From contig NZ_BQHJ01000005.1 of assembly GCF_021603645.1 (NCBI RefSeq), positions 471,723 to 535,722 on the forward strand: DNA of 64,000 nt, in the 5' to 3' direction. This stretch comes from Pseudomonas pseudonitroreducens. Lineage in GTDB: Bacteria; Pseudomonadota; Gammaproteobacteria; Pseudomonadales; Pseudomonadaceae. The position numbers and the translations under genes are program-made. The notes beneath the pieces were generated by a model that had not been told where the DNA came from, did no database searches, and was given only the letters and a program-made list of their open reading frames with translations. Positions 53,149 to 62,184 of the stretch are shown here, in pieces. Within the stretch, counting starts at the first letter, position 1, and the number at the start of each line of letters is the position of its first letter.

Positions 53149-54078
53149 GTGAAACCGCTTCAACGACTGCTCGCCGGGTTGCTGCTGCTCGTGGCCGGCG
53201 CCGCCCAGGCGCAGGACCCGGCGCAATTGCGCATCGGCTATCAGAAGGCTTCCGTCAGCCTGGTACTGGCCAAGGAGCATGGCCTGCTGGAGCAGCGCTT
53301 CCCGCAGACACAGATCCAGTGGATCGAATTCCCCGCCGGCCCGCAGATGCTCGAAGCGCTGAACGTCGGCAGCCTGGACCTGGGCTCTACCGGCGACATC
53401 CCGCCGATCTTCGCCCAGGCCGCCGGCGCCGACCTGCTCTACGTCGGCATCGAGCCGCCCAAGCCGCAGGCGGAAACCGTCGTGGTGCCCAGGGACAGCC
53501 CGATCCACAGCGTGGCCGAGCTCAAGGGCAAGCGCGTGGCCTTCCAGAAAGGTTCCAGCTCGCACAACCTGCTGCTGCGCCTGTTGCAGCAGGCCGGCCT
53601 GACCCTGCGCGATATCCAGCCGCTGTATCTCACACCGGCCGACGCCCGCGCCGCCTTCGAGAGCGGAAAAGTTGATGCGTGGGCGATCTGGGACCCGTGG
53701 TACTCGGCGCTGCTGCTGGGCGGCAACGCGCGGCTATTGGCGGATGGTTCCGAGGTGGGGCTGAGCGGGCCGTTCTACCTGTCCAGCCGTGAGTACGCTG
53801 GAAAGAATGCCGAGTTCATCCGCCAGGTGCTGGACAGCCTCAACCAGGCCGAAGCACTGACTCGCAGCGACGAGGCCGGCAGCGTGGCGATCATGGCGCG
53901 TGTCACCGGCCTCGCCCCGCAAGTGATCGCGGAAACCTTCAAGCACCGCCCTCCTTCGCCGATCCGCCCGCTGGACGCTGCCGATATCGCCACGCAGCAA
54001 CGCACCGCCGACCTGTTCCTCGCCGAACGCATCCTGCCGCGCGCCGTCGACATCAGTGCCGCCCGCTGGAAACCCTGA
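53149..54078 (+). CDS. SsuA-like aliphatic sulfonate-binding protein
   Basis: A 309-residue periplasmic binding protein with a signal peptide (VKPLQRLLAGLLLLVAGAAQA). LRIGYQKASVSLVLAKEHGL, VGSLDLGSTGDIPPIFAQAA, LKGKRVAFQKGSSSHNLLLR and VDAWAIWDPWYSALL are standard SsuA/TauA features. It starts at GTG 53149, four bases after the aldo/keto reductase stop, behind AAGGA, so it is in the same operon. Its own permease and ATPase are not in the window. Confidence 0.9.
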   Translation: MKPLQRLLAGLLLLVAGAAQAQDPAQLRIGYQKASVSLVLAKEHGLLEQRFPQTQIQWIEFPAGPQMLEALNVGSLDLGSTGDIPPIFAQAAGADLLYVGIEPPKPQAETVVVPRDSPIHSVAELKGKRVAFQKGSSSHNLLLRLLQQAGLTLRDIQPLYLTPADARAAFESGKVDAWAIWDPWYSALLLGGNARLLADGSEVGLSGPFYLSSREYAGKNAEFIRQVLDSLNQAEALTRSDEAGSVAIMARVTGLAPQVIAETFKHRPPSPIRPLDAADIATQQRTADLFLAERILPRAVDISAARWKP

Positions 54079-54093
54079 CAGCGTCTGCTCTTC

Positions 54094-54170
54094 GTAGGAG
54101 CGAGCTTTCTCGCGAACCGCCCAGCGCTTGAGTCGCCGGGAACTTCGTTCGCGAGCAAGCTCGCTCCTAC
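54094..54170. repeat. REP inverted pair (REPIN)
   Basis: Units at 54094-54116 and 54147-54170 face each other; the left arm has one change (CTTTCTCGC instead of CTTGCTCGC). It separates the SsuA-like gene from the ABC genes, so these are probably two transcription units. Confidence 0.8.
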
Positions 54171-54424
54171 AGGTGCACTTCCACGAGTCCGCTCCTGCGC
54201 GCATGCGAAAAACATGGAAATGGTTATCTGACTTATTTCTGATATTTCGTCTGGTTATTAGATAGACCAATTCATTCCTTCTCCGCCGCCCTGTCGCGCT
54301 GCCACACTCGGCTCCGCCGGCGGGCGACCCCCGCCGCTCTACAGCGGGCTTCTCCCACCCTCGAGCGCCCGCTCTCGATCATTCCGGGACCCCGTCAAAC
54401 GAGCGCGGCCCGACAAGGAGCTGG
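54171..54424. other. AT-richer upstream region of the ABC operon
   Basis: Bases 54215-54275 are markedly AT-rich (GGTTATCTGACTTATTTCTG and the repeat-like TGGTTATTAGATAGACC) compared with the surroundings. It likely holds the promoter of the downstream binding-protein operon, but no -10/-35 pair can be fixed with confidence. Confidence 0.4.
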
Positions 54425-54430
54425 ATGTTC

Positions 54431-55237
54431 ATGAAGAAACTCACTGCCGTTACCGCCCTCGCCCTGGCCGTCATCTCCGGCCTGGCCCACGCCGACCGCC
54501 TGGACGACATCAAGAAGGCCGGCGTGCTGCGTGTCGCCGCCTTCGACAGCAACCCGCCGTTCGGCTTTGTCGATGCCAAGAGCAAGCAGATCGAAGGCCT
54601 CGACGTGGATTACGCCAAGGCGCTGGCCGAGAAGCTCGGCGTCAAGCTGCAGGTACTGCCGACCAACCCGGCCAACCGCATTCCGCTGCTGACCGCGAAC
54701 AAGGTCGACCTGGTGCTGGCCAACTTCACCATCACCCCCGAACGCGCCGAGCAGGTCGATTTCAGCATCCCCTACTTCTCCTCCGGCCAGCAGTTCATCG
54801 TGCGCAAGGGCAGCCTGAAGTCGCCGGACGAGCTGAACAAATGGCGCGTCGGTGTCGACAAGGGCACCGTCAACGAAGGCGTGCTGCGCGAGAAATTCCC
54901 CGGCGCCAAGGTTATCGCCTACGACGACACTCCATTCGCCTTCACCGCCCTGCGCAACGGCCAGGTCCAGGCCATCACCCAGGACGGCCCGAAACTGATC
55001 GGCCTGCTGGCCAACGTGCCGGACAAGGACAAGTACGAAGTGCCGCCCTTCACCATTTCCAACGACCTGATCGGCGTTGGCATTCCCAAGGGCGAGAAAG
55101 CCCTGGCCGAGTTCGTCAACCAGAGCCTCACCGAACTGGAAGCCCAGGGCCAGGCGCAGAAGATCTACGACACCTGGTTCGGCCCGGACACCAAGACCCC
55201 CCTGGCCCGTCTGTACAAGATCGGCGACAAGAGCTGA
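54431..55237 (+). CDS. Amino-acid-type ABC substrate-binding protein
   Basis: A 268-residue family 3 binding protein: signal peptide MKKLTAVTALALAVISGLAHA, then DDIKKAGVLRVAAFDSNPPF, GLDVDYAKALAEKLGVKLQV, ANFTITPERAEQVDFSIPYF and VDKGTVNEGVLREKFPGAKV. AAGGAG lies ten bases before ATG 54431; ATG 54425 is also possible. Ligand unknown; polar amino acids or cystine-like compounds are the family's usual ligands. Two permease genes follow. Confidence 0.9.
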   Translation: MKKLTAVTALALAVISGLAHADRLDDIKKAGVLRVAAFDSNPPFGFVDAKSKQIEGLDVDYAKALAEKLGVKLQVLPTNPANRIPLLTANKVDLVLANFTITPERAEQVDFSIPYFSSGQQFIVRKGSLKSPDELNKWRVGVDKGTVNEGVLREKFPGAKVIAYDDTPFAFTALRNGQVQAITQDGPKLIGLLANVPDKDKYEVPPFTISNDLIGVGIPKGEKALAEFVNQSLTELEAQGQAQKIYDTWFGPDTKTPLARLYKIGDKS

Positions 55238-55314
55238 CCCACATTCCACTGCGCACCACCCCACGCCCCGGCTCGCCGGGGCGTGGCCGTTTCTTCCACT
55301 GATGGATTCGTGAC

Positions 55315-56028
55315 ATGTTCGGCGAACTGCTCGCCCCGACCTACCTGCGCTGGTTGCTCGACGGCTTCCTGCTGACCCTGGGTATCTCCCTGTTCTGCTG
55401 CGTTATCGCCACCCTGCTCGGCGCGCCGCTGGCCATCGCCCGGCAGGCGAAATCGCGCTGGCTGTCCTGGCCGGCGCGGGCCTATCTCGCGCTGTTGCGC
55501 AATACACCGCTGCTGGTGCAGTTGTTCTTCTGGTACTTCGGCGTGCCGGCGCTGCTGCCGGAGGACTTCGTCTTCTGGCTCAACTCGCCCCATGAGCTTG
55601 GCTGGCTGGCCTGGCCGTCCTTCGAATTCCTCGCCGCCGCCTGGGGGCTGACGCTCTACACCACGGCGTTCATCGCCGAGGAATTCCGCGCCGGCATCGC
55701 CTCGGTCAGCGCGCAGCAGCGCGAGGCCGGCATGGCCCTGGGCCTGCGTCCGCTGCAGGTGTGGCGCTGGGTGATCCTGCCGCAGGCACTGCGCACCGCG
55801 CTGCCGCCATTGATGGGGCAATACATGAATGCGCTGAAGAATTCCTCGCTGGCCATGGCCATCGGCCTGGCGGAGCTTTCCTACGCCTCGCGGCAGGTGG
55901 AGACGCAGACCTTCAAGACCTTCCAGGCGTTCGGCATCGCCACCCTGCTGTACATCGGCGCCATCGCGCTGATCGAGGCGCTGGGCCAGGCGATCCAGCA
56001 AACGCGCCGCTATCGCCAGGGGGCCTGA
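55315..56028 (+). CDS. Amino-acid-type ABC permease (first)
   Basis: A 237-residue inner-membrane permease of the HisM/GlnP kind with about five helices, LLRNTPLLVQLFFWYFGVPA near the middle and the ATPase-contact loop AGMALGLRPLQVWRWVILPQ (EAA motif). It forms a heterodimer with the next gene product, two bases downstream. No ATPase gene follows. Confidence 0.92.
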   Translation: MFGELLAPTYLRWLLDGFLLTLGISLFCCVIATLLGAPLAIARQAKSRWLSWPARAYLALLRNTPLLVQLFFWYFGVPALLPEDFVFWLNSPHELGWLAWPSFEFLAAAWGLTLYTTAFIAEEFRAGIASVSAQQREAGMALGLRPLQVWRWVILPQALRTALPPLMGQYMNALKNSSLAMAIGLAELSYASRQVETQTFKTFQAFGIATLLYIGAIALIEALGQAIQQTRRYRQGA

Positions 56029-56029
56029 C

Positions 56030-56722
56030 ATGGACTTTTCGGTGATCTCGGACAACCTGTCCTATTTCCTCATCGGCGCCTACCCGGACGGCCCGCTGGG
56101 CGGCGCGGCGCTCACGGTGATCCTTGCCCTCGCCTCCGGCCTTGCCTCGGCGGTGATCGGCCTGGCACTGGGCATCGCGTTGTCGGTACTACGCGGCAAA
56201 CCACGCCTGCTGCTGGTGGCGTTCCTCGGTTTCTTCCGCGCCATTCCGGTGCTGATGCTGATCTTCTGGGTCTACTTCCTCCTGCCCATCGTCCTGCACA
56301 TCGATGTGCCGGCGCTGGGCACAGTGGTCTGCGCGCTGTCGCTGATCGGCGGGGCCTATCTGGCGCACTCGGTGCACGCGGGCATCGAAAGCCTGCCCAA
56401 GGGCCAGTGGGACGCGGCCCGCGCACTGGGTCTGCGCCCTTGGCAGGTGCTCACCCTGGTGATCCTGCCGCAGGCGCTGCCGATCATGCTGCCGTCGTTC
56501 CTCAACCAGTGGGTCTCGCTGATCAAGGACACCTCCCTGGCCTACGTGATCGGCGTCGGCGAACTGTCCTTCGTCGCCACCCAGGTGAGCAACCGGGTGA
56601 TGGTGCATCCCACGGAAGTCTTCCTGTTCGTCGCCCTGCTCTACTTCCTGCTGTGCTCGGCGCTGGACCTGACGGCGGCGTTGGTGGCGAGGCTGAAGCT
56701 CGGTCCAGACAAGAAGGCCTAA
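56030..56722 (+). CDS. Amino-acid-type ABC permease (second)
   Basis: A 230-residue partner permease with five to six helices, FRAIPVLMLIFWVYFLLPIV and the EAA loop WDAARALGLRPWQVLTLVIL. It starts one base after the stop of the first permease, so the two are coupled. The transport system ends here: the stretch to the right has no ATP-binding gene, so an ATPase must come from another locus. Confidence 0.92.
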   Translation: MDFSVISDNLSYFLIGAYPDGPLGGAALTVILALASGLASAVIGLALGIALSVLRGKPRLLLVAFLGFFRAIPVLMLIFWVYFLLPIVLHIDVPALGTVVCALSLIGGAYLAHSVHAGIESLPKGQWDAARALGLRPWQVLTLVILPQALPIMLPSFLNQWVSLIKDTSLAYVIGVGELSFVATQVSNRVMVHPTEVFLFVALLYFLLCSALDLTAALVARLKLGPDKKA

Positions 56723-57358
56723 GGCTGCACAGTCCAACCAACCGATTGGCACCAGGTGCGCAATGTATTGCCGCGCTCAGCTCAAGTTTCTCCAAGGAAT
56801 TTAGTCAACAACGCACATAGATTAGTGCTGCGGTGCCCATGAAAGGCCACGGGAATACCTGGTCGTTGATCACTGCGGGGCCCGAGGCCGGGTAACCTAC
56901 CTAGCCGGTCACACGCACAGCACCAATGCCGTGAAATCTAAGCAATATGGCCAATTCGTTAGTCGCCGTGACGGCAACCCTTATCAGGGTTTCTCTCACA
57001 CTCCTGCATCCACTCCAGAAGCGTTAGAAGAGAGGTAAAAGTAACCAGCCAAAGAAACGGCCTGCATGAATATATTAGAAAGGCATATGACTCATTAAAT
57101 TTACGATCATAACCGCCCCCGCCAAACTCCGCTCAGGCCGACAAAATCTCTATTACTGGAATACCTATTCCTATAGCGCTCGAGACCCTGCCGATGGCTG
57201 GCCAGCATCGCCCATTGGGTAGATTTCTCAAAGACCGATTTCCTTCATCTGTAGCGAGGCGAAAGCACACCAAGCGCCCTAAGGACTTGCTCGAAAGCTC
57301 ACTTACTACTAGCCCCCACCGAGTATCTGTGCCAGCAAGCCAAAAACCATAGTTGCTA
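56723..57358. other. Intergenic region of lower GC without a recognised gene
   Basis: About 636 bases with lower GC than the flanks. A hairpin AACCCT-TATC-AGGGTT (about 56979-56994) may end the permease transcript. An open frame at 57133-57549 minus overlaps the small membrane protein gene in another frame and is not convincing. The base composition suggests recently acquired or decayed DNA at the edge of the type VI cluster. Confidence 0.5.
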
Positions 57359-57658
57359 TCAGTACAATGAGCGGCAGAAATAAAATCCATAGCGCCATAC
57401 TGACAGCTTTCCTTCGCCCCGCAGTTCGCATTGGCGGTACGCCAGCCAAGTGATAAAACTCCAGATAACCGCGCCGCCAGCCAAGACCGACCCGAACAAA
57501 TAAAGAAGGCCACCATATCCTCGATTACCAGGTACAAAAGCCATGGCAATGAGATAAATGGTTAGAGCCGTGCCTGCCAAGAGCAACAGCGTGACTATGA
57601 TCGATGTTGAGCGACGTACAGTGGTGGGCGGCGTTGAATCAGTCGGTAATTTTTCCAT
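57359..57658 (-). CDS. Small two-helix membrane protein
   Basis: A 99-residue protein with a hydrophilic N-terminus (MEKLPTDSTPPTTVRRST), helix 1 about residues 19-40 (SIIVTLLLLAGTALTIYLIA) and helix 2 about 52-74 (GLLYLFGSVLAGGAVIWSFI), then a short Cys-containing tail. It has no family I recognise. It lies last in the row vgrG-effector-immunity genes on the same strand, so an accessory or immunity role is possible; lower GC suggests recent arrival. Confidence 0.6.
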   Translation of the reverse strand: MEKLPTDSTPPTTVRRSTSIIVTLLLLAGTALTIYLIAMAFVPGNRGYGGLLYLFGSVLAGGAVIWSFITWLAYRQCELRGEGKLSVWRYGFYFCRSLY

Positions 57659-57711
57659 TATGCTTTTATCGGTAGTCAGTAACGTTATTGGCAGGCCAAA
57701 TTGACCCGATT

Positions 57712-58890
57712 TCAAATCAAGGTGGCAAAGCGGTAGACGATAATCCAGGCGAAGCGCATCTCCACGGCCTCCCAATAGCCGCCGCGCGGGCAAGTTTCCC
57801 CGCTGACGCAGATCGGGGGGACGGGGTATGACGGGAGGCGGACGAAGTTGGGCGACTCCGGTGTGGGGCGGCCGTTGGCGGGGTCCAGATGTTTGTCCTT
57901 GGCCAGTTGCTGGATCAACGCTTCACTGGGCTTGGGCGGCGGGATATTGGCCTTGCGCTCTTCCAGCCATTTCAGCTTGCCATCCCAGGGTGGCAGTTTG
58001 GCAGGGGGCAGCGGGAGGATGTCGTTGATCTCGGGGGCTTTGGGTGAGGCGTAGGAGTAGCTTCCGAGTACTTTGCCGATTTCCTTGTACCGATTGGAGC
58101 GCTCAATATCTATCTCTTGGCCAAGATAGCTCGATCGATCATCTGCACTTGGCACACGAAATGCCTGTTCCAAGACATAAGCTGCCGTTTCGTTACCCGC
58201 CATTACGCCTAGTTGAAATACGTCTAGCGCGTCACGAAAGTGCTCACTGATTTGAAGAGAAATTCCGAGGGCTAGGGCTGCTCGCCCATCTCCCTGTTCG
58301 GCGGCACAACGAAACATTTGCATTGCTACTGGAGGAGCAGCCTCAACGGGCTCCAGCTTTTCCCCAACATAAAATTGTGCCTCGGGACTGCCCATATCGG
58401 CGGCCTTTCGGTAATACCGCAAGGCCATGTCCTTGTCTTTCGCCAAACCCAGTGCGCCCTGTTGCAAGGCAATAGCAATGAAAGCATAACCTGCGCCGAC
58501 CTTGGCCTCGATCAACTCTTCAGCCAAGCGCAGGTGCTCGGCGTTGCGCAGCTTGAACTTGCCCTGCATGGAACCGTTCTGCAGGTTGATATTGGCCTTG
58601 GCATGGCCGTGTTCGGCAGCTATGCGGTAGAGCCGTTCGACCTGCACATCCACAGCCGGGTCCTCCTTGAGCTGGTTGTTCTTCTGCAACCAGTGGGCGT
58701 AGTGGAACAGCATGTCGCTGTCCGCCGTGGGCGTGGGGAACTCTTCGTGTTTGCAGGCGAAGGCCAGGTTGGCGCGAATCTGGGTGAGTGGGTCCACGGC
58801 CACAGTCGCTTTCGGCGGTGGCCGGGCACTGCCGTTGTCGCAGGCGGACAGCAGCAGGACCAAGCAAGTGCCCCACCAAAACCTAGGCAT
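57712..58890 (-). CDS. Sel1-repeat lipoprotein, probable Tle5 immunity protein (copy 2)
   Basis: A 392-residue protein with a lipobox (LVLLLSAC), then Sel1-like helical repeats (AAEHGHAKANINLQNGSMQG, ALRYYRKAADMGSPEAQFYV, RCAAEQGDGRAALALGISLQ). It is a tandem copy of the upstream gene: residues about 30-190 and 290-375 are nearly identical, while the part between differs strongly. After FAWI the sequence diverges and ends about 40 residues early, so the C-terminus looks replaced or truncated. By analogy with the PldB (Tle5b) locus it should protect against the phospholipase. Confidence 0.78.
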   Translation of the reverse strand: MPRFWWGTCLVLLLSACDNGSARPPPKATVAVDPLTQIRANLAFACKHEEFPTPTADSDMLFHYAHWLQKNNQLKEDPAVDVQVERLYRIAAEHGHAKANINLQNGSMQGKFKLRNAEHLRLAEELIEAKVGAGYAFIAIALQQGALGLAKDKDMALRYYRKAADMGSPEAQFYVGEKLEPVEAAPPVAMQMFRCAAEQGDGRAALALGISLQISEHFRDALDVFQLGVMAGNETAAYVLEQAFRVPSADDRSSYLGQEIDIERSNRYKEIGKVLGSYSYASPKAPEINDILPLPPAKLPPWDGKLKWLEERKANIPPPKPSEALIQQLAKDKHLDPANGRPTPESPNFVRLPSYPVPPICVSGETCPRGGYWEAVEMRFAWIIVYRFATLI

Positions 58891-60178
58891 CGCCAAGCAG
58901 TCTCCATCTGACTTGTTCGGGGCCGGCTGTGACCTTGTCCGGCAAGGGCCACAGGCGTCTGGTGTGCCGCTCCAGTACCAGGGGCGGCAAGGTGTCGCCC
59001 TGCTGGAAGCGGCGTAGCGTCTGGCCCTCAACGTTTATCCAGGCGAAGTGCACGTCCATGGCCTCCCAATAGCCGCTGCGCGGGCAGGATTCGCCGCTGA
59101 CGCAGACGGGTGGGACGGGGTATGAAGGAAGGCGCACGAAGTTGGGCGACTCCGGTGTGGGGCGGCCGGTGGCGGGGTCGAGGTGTTTGTCCTTGGCCAG
59201 CTGCTGGATCAACGCTTCGCTGGGCTTGGGTGGTGGGATATTGGCCTTGCGCTCTTCCAGCCATTTCAACTTGCCGTCCCAGGGTGGCAGCTTGGCAGGG
59301 GGCAGCGGGAGAATATCGTTGATCTCGGGGACTTTGGGCGAGGCGTAGGAATACCGCGCAAGGAAACGCAAAATAGTTTTGTAACGATTAGCCCGTTCGA
59401 GATCTTCTTTCTGGTCCAAGTAATACAGCTCATCGGAAAGAGGCGGATTGCGAAATCCGTTGTTTAGAACGGAAGCTGAGCTCTCATCGCCTGCCGCTAC
59501 GCCAAGCTGGAATGCCTCCAGAGCTTCTTTAAATCGCTTCTGAATTTGAAGCTCAACACCAAGGTCAGTGGCGGCAGCCTCATTTCCCTGCTCCGCAGCA
59601 CAACGCCGCATCTGGCGAGCAATATCCGGCGCCATATCGCTGGGTGCGAGCTTGTCGGCCACGTAAGCCTGGGCTTCCGGACTGCCCATATCGGCAGCCT
59701 TGCGGTAGTACCGCAGGGCCATGTCCTTGTCCTGCACCAAGCCCAGCGCGCCCTGCTGCAAGGCGATGGCGATGAAGGCATAGCCGGCGGCAACCTTGGC
59801 GTTGATCAATTCCTCGGTCAGCCGAAGATGTTCGGCAGTGCGTATCTTGAACGTTCCCTGCATGGAGCCGTTCTGCAGGTTGATATTGGCCTTGGCGTGG
59901 CCGTGTTCAGCGGCGATGCGGTAGAGCCGCTCCACCTGCCTATCCACGGCCGGATCTTCCTTGAGCTGATTGTTCTTCTGCAGCCAGCGGGCGTAATGGA
60001 ACAGCGTGTCACTATCCGCGGTGGGCGTGGGGAACTCTTCGTGTTTGCAGGTGAAGGCCAGGTTGGCGCGAATCTGGGTGAGCGGGTCCATGGCAATATC
60101 CTTTTGCGGGGCATTGGCGGTGCTGCCGGAGTCACAGGCAGCGAGGAGAAGGCAGGTAAGCAGGAAGAGTCGGCGCAT
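58883..60178 (-). CDS. Sel1-repeat lipoprotein, probable Tle5 immunity protein (copy 1)
   Basis: A 431-residue protein with signal and lipobox (MRRLFLLTCLLLAAC), Sel1-like repeats over residues about 70-230, and a Pro-rich C-terminal region (NDILPLPPAKLPPWDGKLKW) ending in GPEQVRWRLLGDA. Its ATG overlaps the effector stop in TGATG and its stop overlaps copy 2 by eight bases, so all three are coupled. Location as a periplasm-facing lipoprotein fits immunity to a periplasmic phospholipase D, the situation known for PldB and its three immunity proteins in P. aeruginosa. Confidence 0.82.
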   Translation of the reverse strand: MRRLFLLTCLLLAACDSGSTANAPQKDIAMDPLTQIRANLAFTCKHEEFPTPTADSDTLFHYARWLQKNNQLKEDPAVDRQVERLYRIAAEHGHAKANINLQNGSMQGTFKIRTAEHLRLTEELINAKVAAGYAFIAIALQQGALGLVQDKDMALRYYRKAADMGSPEAQAYVADKLAPSDMAPDIARQMRRCAAEQGNEAAATDLGVELQIQKRFKEALEAFQLGVAAGDESSASVLNNGFRNPPLSDELYYLDQKEDLERANRYKTILRFLARYSYASPKVPEINDILPLPPAKLPPWDGKLKWLEERKANIPPPKPSEALIQQLAKDKHLDPATGRPTPESPNFVRLPSYPVPPVCVSGESCPRSGYWEAMDVHFAWINVEGQTLRRFQQGDTLPPLVLERHTRRLWPLPDKVTAGPEQVRWRLLGDA

Positions 60179-62184
60179 CAGTCTTTGTTCTTCAGTTCAG
60201 TCGGGTCGAAGTAGAACTCGATGATGGGGGCACAGGGCACGCCGTTTTTCTTGTCGTTCTGAAGTCCCTTGTTTCTATTGATAACGTCACCCCAAGCGTC
60301 AAACGCATCTTCCGGCTCATCCTGCGCCCCCCTCCCATTGGTATGCAGACTCCACAATCTCCGGCGCATGGGTTGCGTCACGCCCATCTCCTCGTGGGCA
60401 ATATTCATCTCGCTATCCACCTGCATGCTACGGGTGTTGATATTGGCCGAGCCGTGGGTGGTGAAGACGTCATCGATGATCATCAGCTTGGAGTGGATGT
60501 ACACCGGCATCCAGGCGCCGGGCGGCGAGTCCTTGGCCACCAGGGAGCAGATGTGGATTTTCAGGCCGGGGCGCTCCGGTGGGCGCTTGACCTCGTTGTT
60601 CTGGATGGCTTCGATTTCCTGCTGGAGTTCGATGCTGCGTTGGCGTGCCTGCGCGTCGGCCTCGCGTTGGGCATCACGTGCGCGCTCGCCGAGGTTCGTG
60701 CCTTGCAGGGCATCGGGCAGCGCTGTTGCCAGTTCGGTGACCTTGCGCCCGAGGCGTTCATGCCAGGCCGGTTCCAGTTCGGCGGCGCGTTGCTTGGCCT
60801 GTTCGATACGGCGCAGCTTGGTGACGGTCGGCATGCTGTCTTCACGGCCCAGCCGTTCGAGCATGCGTTGAGTGTTGACGACGCCGTCACCAACTCCATC
60901 CTTGTTGGCATTGGTGACCACGAACAGGTGCAACGCGCCGTGCAGGCCGGGTTCGCGGCCTTTTTTGGTCTGCCTCCCGGTGATGTCGAGAATGACGTCG
61001 GCCAACGCTGGCCAACGGAAGTATTGGTTTTCGATGTAGATAAATTGGGTGGCGTTGTTGACGGTCTGGAGGTAGAGCTTTTCGATGTCGCGCTTTGGTT
61101 TCTTCTCTGGAGACTGTTCCGGCCAAGGGGAATGAGGTTTTTTGTTGTCGATCGGCTGGGAGTAAACCGCCTTGTTATCAGGCTCCGGGGTGTCCTCCTG
61201 GACCTGGGTGCGCAGGAGTTGAGCCATGAGCAGCGAGTCTTCACGGCCGGGCTGCAACTGATGCGCGACCATGGTGGCGTTGCGCGCGACAAACAGATCC
61301 TCTCCTGTCTGCCGGCGCCAGGCGGAGGCAAAGTTATGGTGCAGGTGGGCCAGTATCGGCCCGGTAACTCGGCTGGAGATGTCCTGGCGCGGTAGCCGAC
61401 CGCGCGGGCCTTTGTTGGGTGCGGGCATATCGCTGGTGCGGCCTTTGGCCGAGTGCAGGTCGGTGTCCCAGTATTCGTCGAGCATGTTGTGGCCCATGAC
61501 AAAGCCAACCGCCAACTCGGGGATTTCGTAGTCGACCAGGACGGTCTTCTGGTGGTGTGAGGGAGCCCCAGCCAAAGACAATATCGTCCATTTGCTGAGG
61601 TCGGGGTCGAGGCTGCGCAGGGCTGCTTGATAGGCGATTTCAGCTCGTTGCATCAGATTGAAGTCACGGCTGATAAAAATCGGACAGGCTTTGTCCCAGA
61701 CCGTTGCCTCGCTGGCCATGGCAGAGCAATCGCGGAACCATCTGCGGTCATAGGCATATTGCTCGTCCGTGGAGGTTTGCCCTGCGCGCTGCCCGGGACC
61801 TACCACTTCTTTGCTGGGTAGGTTGGACTCGCCCACAACAAAGCCTGTCAGGTTGTAGGGCGCCTCCCAGCCCAGAATGCGCACCCGCACTGGGTTGTTC
61901 TTGTCTGTTGCCTTGGCTATCAGCAGATCGCCGATACAGGGTGCGCTGCCGTCGCGAATGAAATACATCGAGGGCTGAAAACCCCAACAGATGATGTCCA
62001 CGGACTTCGTTGCCTTGGCGATGGCCTCGTGCACGGCGCGGAAGGCTTCCTCGCCATTGATCAACGGTTTGTAGGTGGCGGGCCTGGGCCGGTATTCGGT
62101 ATCCGGAACGAACCAGGGGGAATTGCAGGTAACTTCGTTGCCATATTGCAGTGCCAGCGGCGCTACGATTTCACACGATGTCAT
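60178..62184 (-). CDS. Type VI secretion phospholipase D effector, Tle5 family
   Basis: A 668-residue effector with two phospholipase D HKD motifs: HHQKTVLVDYE near residue 210, followed by GHNMLDEYWD, and HSKLMIIDDVFTTHGSANIN near 575, followed by RSMQVDSEMN. Tle5 enzymes degrade phosphatidylethanolamine in target cells after delivery by VgrG. A long charged, Gln/Arg-rich stretch (about 470-560) separates the two halves. Its ATG overlaps the vgrG stop (ATGA), and immunity genes follow directly. Confidence 0.92.
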   Translation of the reverse strand: MTSCEIVAPLALQYGNEVTCNSPWFVPDTEYRPRPATYKPLINGEEAFRAVHEAIAKATKSVDIICWGFQPSMYFIRDGSAPCIGDLLIAKATDKNNPVRVRILGWEAPYNLTGFVVGESNLPSKEVVGPGQRAGQTSTDEQYAYDRRWFRDCSAMASEATVWDKACPIFISRDFNLMQRAEIAYQAALRSLDPDLSKWTILSLAGAPSHHQKTVLVDYEIPELAVGFVMGHNMLDEYWDTDLHSAKGRTSDMPAPNKGPRGRLPRQDISSRVTGPILAHLHHNFASAWRRQTGEDLFVARNATMVAHQLQPGREDSLLMAQLLRTQVQEDTPEPDNKAVYSQPIDNKKPHSPWPEQSPEKKPKRDIEKLYLQTVNNATQFIYIENQYFRWPALADVILDITGRQTKKGREPGLHGALHLFVVTNANKDGVGDGVVNTQRMLERLGREDSMPTVTKLRRIEQAKQRAAELEPAWHERLGRKVTELATALPDALQGTNLGERARDAQREADAQARQRSIELQQEIEAIQNNEVKRPPERPGLKIHICSLVAKDSPPGAWMPVYIHSKLMIIDDVFTTHGSANINTRSMQVDSEMNIAHEEMGVTQPMRRRLWSLHTNGRGAQDEPEDAFDAWGDVINRNKGLQNDKKNGVPCAPIIEFYFDPTELKNKD

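Noticed and set aside
57133-57549. 138-codon minus-strand frame
   Set aside because: It overlaps the better-supported two-helix membrane protein in another frame and lacks a start signal.
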